A stretch of 64,000 bases of DNA from Candidimonas humi (GTDB taxonomy: Bacteria; Pseudomonadota; Gammaproteobacteria; Burkholderiales; Burkholderiaceae_B), in contig NZ_JAHTBN010000002.1 of assembly GCF_019166065.1 (NCBI RefSeq), positions 496,001 through 560,000 on the forward strand, written 5' to 3'. This document shows, piece after piece, positions 43,770 through 53,417 of this stretch. The position numbers and the translations under genes were made by a program. Positions within the stretch are counted from its first letter, which is position 1. Each line of letters begins with the position of its first letter. Under the pieces are notes generated by a model. That model ran no database searches. It saw only the letters and a program-made list of their open reading frames with translations, and was not told the origin of the DNA.

Positions 43770-44157
43770 CTGTTCCGGCGCCGCGGCGCGAGCGGGAATC
43801 CCCGCAAACGTAAACTAAGCCAGGGGCGGGTGTCAATGGCGGCGGCGATGCCGCGGTATGACTTTACAGTGCGCAGGTATGAGGGGATACGGGGCCTTTC
43901 GTTGCCCGCCTCGGCCTGGGTGGTGACGGCGCGGGCCTTGCGGGTTCGCGCCCTTGATCGGACCGGTAAGATTGGCGCATAGCCGTAGCGCACGCTGCGC
44001 CGGGCAAGTGATACGTACGTAAAACATAAAAAGCCGAGATACTTGCTATCTCGATATGGAAATTCTCCTTTTCGCTTTCCGTCGATAAGATTTCTGCATT
44101 GCCGCGACACAGGGTGCGGGGCGGCCGGCCCTGCCGGAATCTGATTGGAGAATTGTT
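43770..44157. promoter_or_regulatory. divergent promoter region with palindromes upstream of the aromatic-acid cluster
   Basis: About 390 bp without a gene between the ABC ATPase and the FAH hydrolase. In its AT-rich part lie TACGTACGTA (44012-44021) and CGAGATA-CTTGC-TATCTCG (44035-44053), a perfect 7-bp-arm inverted repeat. The latter has the GATA-N-TATC look of a LysR site and probably serves the operon starting at 44158. Confidence 0.55.
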
Positions 44158-45027
44158 TTGAAACTGGTGCGTTTCAATGGTGGCCGTATTGGCCTGGTGG
44201 TCGACGGTACGATCCGGGACATAACCGAGTTCACAGGGGTTGACCCGGAATTCTGGCCGCCGATAGGCGTAGTGAGGCTGATCGACCGCTACGAGCAAGA
44301 GCGTGAACGCCTGCTGGCCGCGGCCCAGGCTGCCGCGCCCATAGCCATCGACTCGGTCAGGCTGGAAAATCCGGTGCCTTGGCCGAATAAGTTGATTGCC
44401 ATTCCAGTCAACTACCATGCCCATGCGCTGGAAATGTCCTCTCCCGCCATTTCGAAAAATGGGGGATTCTTCGTCAAGAGCGCGTCCTCGCTGTCGGGCG
44501 CGGGCGAGCCGGTGCTATTGCCCGACCTGCCTGGGCGCGCCGTCCACCATGAAGCCGAGCTTGCCGTGGTGATCGGGCGCCGCTGCCGCCACGTTCCGCG
44601 CGAGCAGGCCCTGGATTACATATTCGGCTATGGCTGCCTGCTGGATATGACGGTGCGCGGCAAACAAGAAAGGGCTATTCGCAAGTCATACGACACTTTC
44701 ACCCCGCTGGGCCCCTGGATCACCACTGCCGATGAAATACCTGATCCTGCCGCACTGCGCGTGCAGTTATGGGTGAATGATGAGCTGCGCCAGGACGCAA
44801 TGACTCGAGACATGATCGTGGATGTGCCGGAAATCATTGCCATGTGCTCATCGGTAATGACTCTGGAACCGGGCGATGTAATCGCCACCGGCACCGCCGA
44901 AGGCGTGGGCCCCGTGGTGCCGGGAGATGTAATCACTATCGATATCACGCCGGGTGTGGGACGCATGTCGGTGGCCGTGAGCCAGGGCGAAGGCGGGTGG
45001 AATATCGCCATACCGCGCAGGGTGTGA
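44158..45027 (+). CDS. fumarylacetoacetate-hydrolase-family protein (fumarylpyruvate hydrolase-like)
   Basis: A 289-residue FAH-fold enzyme. The metal site is read from VHHEAELAVVIGRRCR (His/Glu, Glu) and YGCLLDMTVRGKQERAIRKSYDTF (Asp), with LEPGDVIATGTAEGVGPV near the C-terminus. The start is TTG 44158 with GGAG eight bases upstream. It is first in a rightward cluster with a gentisate-dioxygenase-like bicupin, so hydrolysis of a ring-cleavage product such as fumarylpyruvate or maleylpyruvate is likely. FAH members also act as oxaloacetate decarboxylases, so the substrate is inferred. Confidence 0.88.
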   Translation: MKLVRFNGGRIGLVVDGTIRDITEFTGVDPEFWPPIGVVRLIDRYEQERERLLAAAQAAAPIAIDSVRLENPVPWPNKLIAIPVNYHAHALEMSSPAISKNGGFFVKSASSLSGAGEPVLLPDLPGRAVHHEAELAVVIGRRCRHVPREQALDYIFGYGCLLDMTVRGKQERAIRKSYDTFTPLGPWITTADEIPDPAALRVQLWVNDELRQDAMTRDMIVDVPEIIAMCSSVMTLEPGDVIATGTAEGVGPVVPGDVITIDITPGVGRMSVAVSQGEGGWNIAIPRRV

Positions 45028-45181
45028 TTGCCTGTCCGATTGCGGGCCCCGTCCTTGAGGACGGGGTCGACCCGAGCCTGCGGGCTTTGCGGCCCGAGGC
45101 AATCATGAACCATGGACATTCCGGCCGTCGGGCCGGGCATCTGCGTCCGTGCTGTACTGCGCCAGGAGGCGAGAAAGAGTG

Positions 45182-46144
45182 ATGTCGACCCATTCGCTTA
45201 CTACTATCGACGACTTGTCCGTGCTGAACGACAGGCTGGCACCCCTGTCGTTTCGCGCTGGCTGGAACAAGGCCGAGCCATCGCTGTGGGTCGAGCCGCG
45301 CACCGATTTCGTTCCTTTTCACTGGCGCTGGGATGCGGCCAAGGCCGGGCTGGACACGGCCGGCCGGCTCATCGATACGGAGCTTGCCGAGCGGCGCAAC
45401 CTTTTTCTGGTGAACCCGCACCCGGGCAACTACTACGCGACATTGCGCACCCTGGTCTGTGCCTACCAAATGATCTTGCCCGGCGAGCGTGCTCGCTCGC
45501 ATCGCCATACGCCGCATGCGCTGCGCTTCGTGCTGGACGCCCCCGAGGCCGTCTATACGGTAGTGGATGGCGTTCGCATCGACATGCGCCCCGGCGACGT
45601 GCTGCTTACCCCCGGCTGGAGCTGGCATGGCCATGGCAATGAAGGAAGCCGCCCCGGCTACTGGATCGATTTCCTGGACGTGCCTACCGTGCATCTGCTC
45701 GAGCCGATGTTCTTCGAGCCTTGGCCCGGCGATTACCAGCGGCCGGAGCGTCATACTCGCGACCATGCCTTCGTGTTTCCATGGGAATCGACGGAGCCGG
45801 CGTTGGCGGCAGCCATTCCCGACCCTGAGGGGCGCTATGGGCAACGCGTGGTGCTCGACAGCGCCGCCGTCATGCCTTCGATGACGCTGGCCCTGCAGCG
45901 TCTTCCCGCGGGCTTCGCCAGCCGGCCCTGGCGTACCACTGCCAATCAGATCATCAGCGTGAAGTCGGGCAGGGGTACCGCCGTCGTGGCCGGGCAGCAC
46001 TATGCCTGGCAGGCGGGTGATGTGTTTACGGTGCCTGCATGGCATGCCTTGCAGATTTCGGCCACAGAGCAGTCCGACCTGTTTACGGTATCTGACGAGA
46101 ACATGTTGCGCCTGTTGCGTTATTTGAAAGAAGAAGCCCTTTGA
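45182..46144 (+). CDS. gentisate 1,2-dioxygenase-like bicupin
   Basis: A 320-residue bicupin. The N-terminal cupin has RSHRHTPHALRFVLDAPEAVYTVVDG and the ligand His in PGWSWHGHGNEG, as in gentisate/salicylate/1-hydroxy-2-naphthoate dioxygenases (ring cleavage by Fe(II)); the second cupin (SGRGTAVVAGQHYAWQAGDVF) is metal-poor. Length is slightly under the 340-370 of characterised gentisate dioxygenases. The ATG at 45182 follows GGAGG at somewhat long spacing. It lies between the FAH hydrolase and the flavin monooxygenase, the expected oxygenase in such a pathway. Confidence 0.85.
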   Translation: MSTHSLTTIDDLSVLNDRLAPLSFRAGWNKAEPSLWVEPRTDFVPFHWRWDAAKAGLDTAGRLIDTELAERRNLFLVNPHPGNYYATLRTLVCAYQMILPGERARSHRHTPHALRFVLDAPEAVYTVVDGVRIDMRPGDVLLTPGWSWHGHGNEGSRPGYWIDFLDVPTVHLLEPMFFEPWPGDYQRPERHTRDHAFVFPWESTEPALAAAIPDPEGRYGQRVVLDSAAVMPSMTLALQRLPAGFASRPWRTTANQIISVKSGRGTAVVAGQHYAWQAGDVFTVPAWHALQISATEQSDLFTVSDENMLRLLRYLKEEAL

Positions 46145-46279
46145 CGCCGGCTGCGGGGCCTGCCTATGGGCGCTTGCCGGAGCGTGCTTGCGCGGCGATC
46201 AAGGCGTTCGCCGTGTGCCTTAGCTTGCTTGCCCGCAAGCAAGCCGCAATAAAGAAATCAGCAACACAGAACGGAAACT

Positions 46280-48109
46280 ATGCAACACGACAATGAATTC
46301 TCGGCCGACGTCATCGTCGTCGGCGGTGGACCTGTAGGCCTTGCGTTGGCAGGAGACCTGGGTTGGCGGGGCATATCATGCATCTTGCTGGAGCAGGGCG
46401 ACGGCAGCATCGTGCAGCCCAAGATGGATGGCGTGAATGTGCGGACGATGGAATTTTGCCGGCGCTGGGGTATCGTCGACCAGGTATACAACTGCGGCTA
46501 TCCCCAAGAGTATCCGCAGGACATGGTGTATCTGACGTCCTTCTCGGGCTATGAACTGGGTCGTGAAGAGTTCGCCACCCCGTCCGGCGGCAGCGAGGAA
46601 TCGCGTCCCGGCGTCAGTCCCGAATTGCGCTTTCGCTGCCCGCAAAACTTGTTCGACCCGATCTTGCGCAATTTCGCGCAAGGCCAGGCGCCTGTCAGCC
46701 TGCGCTATTGCACCCGGCTCGCGGCATTCGAACAGGACGATGCCGCGGTCGTGGCAACTGTGCAGGCCGCCGACGGGCAGCCGCAGCCCTTGCGCGCACG
46801 CTACCTGGTGGGCTGCGACGGCGCTGCCAGCAGTGTACGCAAGGGGCTGGGCATTTCGATGTCCGGCCTGGGCACGCTTACCTACACCACCAACGTATTG
46901 TTTCGCTGCCCGACGCTGCGCGAGAACACCCACATACGCCTGGGCTACCGGTACTTATTCGTGGGGCCCGAGGGTACGTGGGCTACCGTGGTGGCCATCG
47001 ACGGCCGGGATACCTGGCGCCTGTCCCTGATCGGCGGCAAAGAGCGCACGGAACACGGCGACGCCGAAGTGCGCGCCGCCATCGAGCGCGTATTGGGCAA
47101 GCCTATGCCCTATACGATACTTTCCATCGTCCCCTGGGTGCGCCGCGAACTCGTGGCCGATACCTATCGGCGTGGCCGAGTCTTCGTCGCCGGCGATGCC
47201 GCGCACATGACCTCGCCCACTGGCGGGTTCGGTATGAATATGGGCATTGCCGATGCCGTGGATCTATCGTGGAAGCTGGAGGCGGCGTTGCGCGGCTGGG
47301 CGGGCGACGCACTGCTCGATACCTATGAAATCGAACGTCGCCCCGTGGCGCAGCGCGCCGTGCGCGAGGCCAGCGGTAACCTGCTGCGCACGCTCTCGCC
47401 CGGCGCCAATCCGCGGCTGCTGGAGGCCAGTTTCGAGGGTGCCCTGCTGCGCTACAAGGTGGGCAAGCATTTCTCGGCGACCATGCTGCGCGAATGGTAC
47501 AAGCTGGGCATAGACCTGGGCTATGTCTATTCAGGTTCGCCCGCCGTAGTGCCCGATGACGAGCCGCCCTCGCCCGTCCAGGGCCCGCGCTCCCACGGCT
47601 TGCCACCGGACGGCTGCCTCGGCGATGGAACCCGCGTGACGCCTGCGCTGTTGCGCGAATGGCAACGTCTCAGCATGCATTTGTCGCTGGGCACTCCCAT
47701 TGAAGCCTCGTGGCAGGAACTGCCTGCACGCGAGGTCATGCTGTACCGCCAAACCACTACGCCGGGCGCGCGCGCGCCGCATGTATGGCTGGCCGATGGC
47801 GCCAGCACTCTGGATTGGTTCGGCAGGGGCTTCGTACTGGTGGCCGATACGGACGCCGATACGGATGCCTTCGAAAGCGTGGCGGCCGCCTTGCGCACGC
47901 CATTGTCTGTACAGCGTTGCGCCGATACGGCAGTGCGCGCCGCCTATGTGGCCCCGCTGGTTCTGGTGCGGCCCGATGGGCATGTGGCCTGGCGCGGCAA
48001 GCACGCCACTGCTAATACCGCAAGCCGTGTTCTCGAGCAGATCCTTGCTCAATCGAGGTCCGGGCCGATTTGCGATAACACTCGTCCTTTAGAGGAAAAT
48101 TCCTTATGA
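46280..48109 (+). CDS. FAD-dependent aromatic hydroxylase (MhpA/phenol-monooxygenase type)
   Basis: A 609-residue class A flavoprotein monooxygenase. GGGPVGLALAGDLGWRG is the dinucleotide loop, the second FAD motif is GRVFVAGDAAHMTSPTGGFGMNMG (GD...P), and YLVGCDGAASSVRKGLG holds the DG motif. The C-terminal 150 residues form a thioredoxin-like domain as in phenol and MhpA-type hydroxylases. It probably hydroxylates an aromatic acid to the substrate of the upstream bicupin. Its TGA overlaps the ATG of the next gene as ATGA. Confidence 0.93.
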   Translation: MQHDNEFSADVIVVGGGPVGLALAGDLGWRGISCILLEQGDGSIVQPKMDGVNVRTMEFCRRWGIVDQVYNCGYPQEYPQDMVYLTSFSGYELGREEFATPSGGSEESRPGVSPELRFRCPQNLFDPILRNFAQGQAPVSLRYCTRLAAFEQDDAAVVATVQAADGQPQPLRARYLVGCDGAASSVRKGLGISMSGLGTLTYTTNVLFRCPTLRENTHIRLGYRYLFVGPEGTWATVVAIDGRDTWRLSLIGGKERTEHGDAEVRAAIERVLGKPMPYTILSIVPWVRRELVADTYRRGRVFVAGDAAHMTSPTGGFGMNMGIADAVDLSWKLEAALRGWAGDALLDTYEIERRPVAQRAVREASGNLLRTLSPGANPRLLEASFEGALLRYKVGKHFSATMLREWYKLGIDLGYVYSGSPAVVPDDEPPSPVQGPRSHGLPPDGCLGDGTRVTPALLREWQRLSMHLSLGTPIEASWQELPAREVMLYRQTTTPGARAPHVWLADGASTLDWFGRGFVLVADTDADTDAFESVAAALRTPLSVQRCADTAVRAAYVAPLVLVRPDGHVAWRGKHATANTASRVLEQILAQSRSGPICDNTRPLEENSL

Positions 48110-49086
48110 AACTGTCCGCCCTTTGTGCTCTGGCGGCCTCCCTGCTGTTGATTGCGCCGCCGGCGACTCATGCAGAGGCCACGTATCCCTCCAAGCCCAT
48201 ACGCCTGGTGGTAGGCTATTCGCCGGGCGGTCCCAGCGACATTCTTGCGCGCCAGCTTGCGCCGGCCCTCGGGAAGGCCCTCGGTACGGCCATCATCGTC
48301 GAGAACAAGCCCGGCGCCAATGCCGACATCGGCGGCGCCTACGTGGCGCATGCCGATCCCGATGGCTATACGCTGCTGCTGGGCGACCTGACCTTGGCCA
48401 CTAATCCCAGCCTGATGCGCAGCATGCCGTTCAAGCCGCGAACCGATTTGCGGGCGATTGCGCCGCTTGCCGTTGCGCCCCTGGCGTTGGTGGTGAATAT
48501 GTCGGTGCCGGCCCACAACATGAAGGAACTGCTGGATTACGCACGCGCCAATCCCGACAAGCTTTCCGAAGGCACCGCCGGCCGCGGCAATCTTACGCAT
48601 CTGGCTGGCGAGGTCTTGAAGAAGGCCGCCGGCGTGAAGATCGAGCAGGTGCCGTACAAGGGCTCCGGCCCGGCTCTTACCGACCTAGTTGGCGGCCATA
48701 TTTCAATGGTGATCACCGGTGTCAGCAGCTCCAAGGGCTTCATCAAGAGCGGGCAGGTGCGGGCATTGGCGATTACCGGCACGCGGCGCTCGGCGTCCCT
48801 GCCAGATGTGCCGACATTTTCCGAGGCCACCGGCCTGCCGCTGCCGGAGCTGAACCTGGGCTCATGGTGGGGGCTGTTCGGCCCGGCCGGCTTGCCGGAC
48901 GAGGTGGTAGCCAAGTTGAACGCCGCCACGCAAACCATTTTGCGCGATGCCCAGTTGCAGCAGCGCCTGCAAGGCCTGAATATCGAGGCCGATCCGGGCT
49001 CGGCTCAAGTAATGGCCGAGCGGCTGAATTCAGAGACCACGACTTGGGGTAAAGTGATCAAGGAAGCTGGCATCACACCGCAATAA
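48106..49086 (+). CDS. Bug-family substrate-binding protein of the aromatic cluster
   Basis: A 326-residue periplasmic receptor with signal peptide MKLSALCALAASLLLIAP...THA and the Bug hallmark YPSKPIRLVVGYSPGGPSDILARQL. It is translationally coupled (ATGA) to the flavin monooxygenase, which strongly suggests that the aromatic acid it binds is the hydroxylase substrate. No permease genes are in this window. Confidence 0.95.
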   Translation: MKLSALCALAASLLLIAPPATHAEATYPSKPIRLVVGYSPGGPSDILARQLAPALGKALGTAIIVENKPGANADIGGAYVAHADPDGYTLLLGDLTLATNPSLMRSMPFKPRTDLRAIAPLAVAPLALVVNMSVPAHNMKELLDYARANPDKLSEGTAGRGNLTHLAGEVLKKAAGVKIEQVPYKGSGPALTDLVGGHISMVITGVSSSKGFIKSGQVRALAITGTRRSASLPDVPTFSEATGLPLPELNLGSWWGLFGPAGLPDEVVAKLNAATQTILRDAQLQQRLQGLNIEADPGSAQVMAERLNSETTTWGKVIKEAGITPQ

Positions 49087-49225
49087 CGGCGTGGTTTGCA
49101 GTAAGCCGGCGGCGCCGGCGCCTAGCTGTGGTGTGTCGGGATAAGTCGCTCCTTTCTTGTGCCTGCCGCGTCCTGTGCCCGTGTGGCCCGGGTCGCTGCG
49201 GCATTGCGCCACAGGCCCTGGCACC

Positions 49226-50191
49226 ATGATTTTCGAAGATCTCAACGCGTTTATTGTCGTCGCCCAGTTGCGCAGCTTTTCCGCCGCCGCCGCGCGGCTG
49301 CGTGTGGCGCAGTCGTCGCTGTCCAAGCGCGTGCAGCGGCTGGAGCATCATTTCGGCGTGCCGCTGCTCAAACGCCATGCGCGTGGGGCAATTCTCACCG
49401 AGTCGGGCGCTATCCTGCTGACGCGCGCTCAACGCCTCATTGACGAGCTGAAGGATGTGGAGCGCGATGTGCGCGGCGTGCTGCAGCAGGCCGCCGGGGT
49501 AGTGCGAATAGCGCTGCCGCCGGCCACCAGTCCGGTGCTGGCGCCATTGATCTTCGAGCAATGCCGCCTGCGCTATCCCTTGATCCGCCTGCAACTGCGT
49601 GAAAGCACCTCGGACACCATCCATAACTGGCTGTCCGAGGGTGAAATCGATATTGCCTTGCTGTACAACCCCGAGTACGGCGCCGACTTCGAGGTCCAGA
49701 CACTCATCGTCGAGCCGTTGTTTGTGATCGCGCCTGCGCGCGATCCGATCAACGGCTTGCCGCTGGTGCATCCCGAAAACCACTCGCTGCGCGATCTGGC
49801 CAAGTTGCCGCTGGTCCTGCCTCGGCGTCCGCATAGCATTCGCGTGTTGGTAGAGCGCCTGTGCGCCGCCGATGGCACCCATCCCAACATACTGTTCGAG
49901 AGCGACAGCATTCGCTCGACCAAGGGTATTGTGGAGAAAGGCCTGGGCTGCACCATATTCAGCCGCACGTGGCTGGAAGACGACATTCGCGCGGGCAGGC
50001 TGTGCGCGATCCCGTTCTCGTCAGCCCTGTTGAATTGGAAGCTTTGCATTGCGCATGCCCGCCGCAAGGACGCATCGCTGGCGATCAACAGCGTCAAAAT
50101 GCTCATAGAGGAGCATGTTTCCGCCTTGTTTGCCAACGGTTTCTGGCGGCTTGGAACATGGGTCGCCAACGACGTTCACGGCGCGTCGTGA
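49226..50191 (+). CDS. LysR-family transcriptional regulator of the aromatic cluster
   Basis: A 321-residue LysR protein: MIFEDLNAFIVVAQLRSFSAAAARLRVAQSSLSKRVQRLEHHFG is the helix-turn-helix, and EGEIDIALLYNPEYGADFEVQTLIVEPLFVIAP the effector-domain start. It ends the rightward cluster and probably controls it through the 44035-44053 inverted repeat. It is 140 bp after the Bug gene, on the same strand. Confidence 0.9.
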   Translation: MIFEDLNAFIVVAQLRSFSAAAARLRVAQSSLSKRVQRLEHHFGVPLLKRHARGAILTESGAILLTRAQRLIDELKDVERDVRGVLQQAAGVVRIALPPATSPVLAPLIFEQCRLRYPLIRLQLRESTSDTIHNWLSEGEIDIALLYNPEYGADFEVQTLIVEPLFVIAPARDPINGLPLVHPENHSLRDLAKLPLVLPRRPHSIRVLVERLCAADGTHPNILFESDSIRSTKGIVEKGLGCTIFSRTWLEDDIRAGRLCAIPFSSALLNWKLCIAHARRKDASLAINSVKMLIEEHVSALFANGFWRLGTWVANDVHGAS

Positions 50192-50520
50192 ACTCCTCGA
50201 CCCCGTTGCGGCCCGTCTTGCGGGGCGCGGTGGCCGAATATCGGCGATCTGAAGCAAAAACAGCTAAAATTAAATGTTTTTCAGCACCCTGCCGCCTCCT
50301 GGCCTTTTCTTACATCCAAGAAACGCCAAAGAAACGTCAGGCCGGCGTGCCGACCGTTGCCTCTTTCGGGCAGGCCCGAGATCGCTACTTCCCCGCGGGC
50401 GCGCGCTTGCGGGGAAGTATTGTCGTTGCCGCGGGTTTCTCGCCTTGCCCGGCCTGTGCGCGGCGTGCCGCGACGGCCCGGCCGGCGGGTCGAGGTCGAA
50501 TTTATTCGGGAATTGTTGTC
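50192..50520. other. gap before fmdB with a strong hairpin
   Basis: About 330 bp with no gene. TACTTCCCCGC (50386-50396) pairs perfectly with GCGGGGAAGTA (50409-50419) around a 12-base GC-rich loop, 100 bp upstream of the fmdB start. No T-run follows. It may be part of the fmdB leader or a processing signal. Confidence 0.5.
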
Positions 50521-50904
50521 GTGCCTATTTATGCATACAAGTGCAGCGCCTGCGGACACCAGCAGGACGTCCTGCAGAAACTGTCTGATCCGTTGTTGAC
50601 GGTGTGCCCCGCCTGTGGGCAAAGCACTTATTCCAAGCAGGTGACGGCTGCCGGGTTCCAGCTCAAGGGCTCGGGCTGGTACGTGACCGACTTCCGCAAC
50701 AACGGCTCCAAGCCCGGGTCCGACTCGGGCGGCAAGAGCCATTCCGGGCACGCCTCGGGAACCGACGGCGCCGCCGCGGCCGCCGACAAGCCGGCGTCTC
50801 CGGACACGGCGGCATCGGCGAACAAGCCGGCGTCGGCCGACAAGTCTGCCGCGCCCGCCGCAGCTCCTGCGGCGCCCGCCGCGCCGACCTCGTCGAGCAC
50901 CTGA
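50521..50904 (+). CDS. FmdB-family zinc-ribbon protein
   Basis: A 127-residue protein starting with GTG (MPIYAYKCSACGHQQ). The zinc ribbon uses two CxxC pairs, YKCSACG and VCPACG, about 20 residues apart. The remainder is a low-complexity Ala/Ser/Pro/Lys tail (DKPASPDTAASANKPASADK...). FmdB proteins have no firm function; in betaproteobacteria they commonly precede a DUF502 gene and aspS, as here. The tail length likely varies between strains. Confidence 0.88.
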   Translation: MPIYAYKCSACGHQQDVLQKLSDPLLTVCPACGQSTYSKQVTAAGFQLKGSGWYVTDFRNNGSKPGSDSGGKSHSGHASGTDGAAAAADKPASPDTAASANKPASADKSAAPAAAPAAPAAPTSSST

Positions 50905-50911
50905 ACCCTAC

Positions 50912-51586
50912 ATGCGTTTCTTCAAGCGATACTTCATCACCGGCCTGCTGATCTGGATCCCGCTGGTCATCACGGTCTGGGTCATTGCCCTGGTGATCCG
51001 CGCCATCGAAAGCTTCGTGCCGGCCTTCCTGTCGTCGCAGTCGCTGTTCGGCGTGCGCATCCCGGGCTTCGCCGTTGCGCTGGTGCTGGTGGTGGTGTTC
51101 CTCACCGGGCTGCTGGCCGCCAACTTCATCGGCCGGGCCTTTGTCGATCGCTGGGAACAACTGCTGGGGCGCATCCCGCTGGTGCGTTCCATCTACAACT
51201 CGGTCAAGCAGGTCAGCGACACCGTGCTGGCCCCCAACGGCCAGGCGTTTCGCGAGGCCGTGCTGGTGCAGTATCCGCGCCAGGGCGCCTGGACCATCGC
51301 GTTCCTGACCGGGGCGCCGAGCGGCGAGGTGGCCGACCGGCTGCCTGGCCAGTACGTCAGCGTCTACGTGCCCACCACGCCCAACCCGACTTCGGGCTTT
51401 TTCCTGATGATGCCGCGCCAGGACGTCCAGGTGCTGAACATGAGCGTGGACGCGGCGCTCAAGTACATCGTTTCCATGGGGGTGGTAGCGCCGCCCCCGA
51501 CCGTCAAGGCCCTGGGGCATGCCGGCGCGCCTGCCGGCGCCGCGCCGAATGCGCGCGATACGGCCCCGCCCCGAGACCGGGCCTGA
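50912..51586 (+). CDS. DUF502 family membrane protein
   Basis: A 224-residue inner-membrane protein with two N-terminal helices (YFITGLLIWIPLVITVWVIALVI and FAVALVLVVVFLTGLLAANFI) followed by a soluble domain with IPLVRSIYNSVKQVSDTVL and YPRQGAWTIAFLTG, the DUF502 core. The C-terminus is a Pro/Ala tail. It starts 7 bp after fmdB and ends 31 bp before aspS, so the three are one operon. Function unknown; a loose resemblance to envelope trafficking proteins is only by topology. Confidence 0.9.
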   Translation: MRFFKRYFITGLLIWIPLVITVWVIALVIRAIESFVPAFLSSQSLFGVRIPGFAVALVLVVVFLTGLLAANFIGRAFVDRWEQLLGRIPLVRSIYNSVKQVSDTVLAPNGQAFREAVLVQYPRQGAWTIAFLTGAPSGEVADRLPGQYVSVYVPTTPNPTSGFFLMMPRQDVQVLNMSVDAALKYIVSMGVVAPPPTVKALGHAGAPAGAAPNARDTAPPRDRA

Positions 51587-51617
51587 TACCACGACTTTTC
51601 AAACGGAGTAATCCTTC

Positions 51618-53417
51618 ATGCGTACCTGCTACACCGGTGAGGTGTCCCGACGCCATCTGGACCAGACGGTTTCCTTGTTCGGCTGGGTTCATCGCCGCCG
51701 CGACCATGGCGGCGTGATCTTCATCGATCTGCGCGACCGCGCCGGCCTGGCGCAGGTGGTGGTCGACCCCGACAATGTGCAGGCCTTCGAAATCGCCGAG
51801 AAGCTGCGCAACGAATTCTGCATCCGCATCAGCGGCCTGGTGCGCCTGCGCCCCGAAGGCACGGTCAATAGCGAACTGGCCTCGGGCGAAGTGGAAATCC
51901 TGTGCCGCGAGATCGAGATCCTGAATCCCTCGGTCACCCCGCCGTTCCAACTGGACGACGACAATCTGTCCGAGACCACGCGCCTGACGCATCGCGTGCT
52001 GGACCTGCGCCGCCCGATGATGCAGCACAACCTGATGCTGCGCTATCGCGTCGCGATGGAAGTGCGCAAGTACCTCGACCAGCTCGGCTTCATCGACATC
52101 GAAACGCCGATGCTCACCAAGAGCACGCCGGAAGGCGCACGCGATTACCTCGTGCCTTCGCGCGTCAATGCCGGCCAGTTCTACGCGCTGCCGCAATCGC
52201 CGCAGTTGTTCAAGCAGATGCTGATGGTGTCGGGCTTCGACCGCTACTACCAGATCACCAAGTGCTTCCGCGACGAAGACCTGCGCGCCGACCGCCAGCC
52301 CGAATTCACGCAGATCGATTGCGAGACTTCGTTCCTGAACGAGTCCGAGATACGCGAGATCTTCGAAGGCATGATCCGCCATGTGTTCGCCGTGGTGCAG
52401 CACGTCGACCTGCCGGCGCAGTTCCCCACCATGACTTGGGACGAGGCCATGCGCCGCTATGGCTCGGACAAGCCCGACCTGCGCGTCAAGCTGGAATTCA
52501 CCGATATTTCCGACCTGATGCGCGACGTCGAGTTCAAGGTGTTTTCGGCGCCCGCCAACGACCCGGCCAGCCGGGTGGTGGCGCTGCGCGTGCCGGGCGG
52601 CGCGGCCATGCCGCGCAGCGAAATCGATGCCTACACCAAGTTCGTCGGCATCTACGGCGCCAAGGGCCTGGCCTACATCAAGGTCAACGATGCGGCTTCG
52701 ATTCCCGACGGCCTGCAGTCGCCCATCGTCAAGAACATCCACGTCGATGCCTTGCGGCAACTGATCGAGCGCACCGGCGCCGCCAGCGGCGACCTGATCT
52801 TCTTCGGCGCCGACAAGGCCAAGGTGGTCAACGACGCCATGGGCGCGCTGCGCGTGAAGATCGGCCACAGCGACTTCGGCAAGCAGAACGGCCTGTTCGA
52901 ACAGGGCTGGAAGCCCCTGTGGGTGATCGATTTCCCCATGTTCGAATACGACGAAGAAGAAGGGCGCTACTTCGCCGCGCACCATCCCTTCACCAGCCCC
53001 AAGGACGGCCACGAAGACTACCTCGAGTCCGATCCGGCCCGCGCCCTGGCCAAGGCCTACGACATGGTCCTGAACGGCTGGGAAGTCGGCGGCGGCTCGG
53101 TGCGTATCCATCGCGCCGAAGTGCAGAGCAAGGTGTTCCGCGCCCTGAACATCGACGCCGAAGAAGCGCGCAACAAGTTCGGCTTCCTGCTGGACGCCCT
53201 GCAGTACGGCGCGCCGCCGCACGGCGGGGTGGCCTTCGGCCTGGATCGCCTGGTCACCATGATGGCCGGCGCCGAGTCGATCCGCGACGTGATCGCCTTC
53301 CCCAAGACTCAGCGCGCCCAGTGCCTGCTGACCCAGGCGCCTTCGTTCGTCGACGAGAAGCAGTTGCGCGAGCTGCACATCCGCCTGCGCAACGTCGAGC
53401 CCAAGCCGGCCGCCTGA
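51618..53417 (+). CDS. aspS: aspartyl-tRNA synthetase (bacterial type, probably non-discriminating)
   Basis: A 599-residue class IIb synthetase charging tRNA-Asp. The N-terminal OB fold begins [31 protein letters not shown]; motif 2 is [20 protein letters not shown]; the GAD insertion domain lies in the middle; motif 3 is [15 protein letters not shown]. No asparaginyl-tRNA synthetase-like feature is implied by sequence, and discrimination cannot be read directly. ATCC-like start: GGAG upstream of ATG 51618. Core gene; follows fmdB and DUF502. Confidence 0.98.
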   Translation: MRTCYTGEVSRRHLDQTVSLFGWVHRRRDHGGVIFIDLRDRAGLAQVVVDPDNVQAFEIAEKLRNEFCIRISGLVRLRPEGTVNSELASGEVEILCREIEILNPSVTPPFQLDDDNLSETTRLTHRVLDLRRPMMQHNLMLRYRVAMEVRKYLDQLGFIDIETPMLTKSTPEGARDYLVPSRVNAGQFYALPQSPQLFKQMLMVSGFDRYYQITKCFRDEDLRADRQPEFTQIDCETSFLNESEIREIFEGMIRHVFAVVQHVDLPAQFPTMTWDEAMRRYGSDKPDLRVKLEFTDISDLMRDVEFKVFSAPANDPASRVVALRVPGGAAMPRSEIDAYTKFVGIYGAKGLAYIKVNDAASIPDGLQSPIVKNIHVDALRQLIERTGAASGDLIFFGADKAKVVNDAMGALRVKIGHSDFGKQNGLFEQGWKPLWVIDFPMFEYDEEEGRYFAAHHPFTSPKDGHEDYLESDPARALAKAYDMVLNGWEVGGGSVRIHRAEVQSKVFRALNIDAEEARNKFGFLLDALQYGAPPHGGVAFGLDRLVTMMAGAESIRDVIAFPKTQRAQCLLTQAPSFVDEKQLRELHIRLRNVEPKPAA

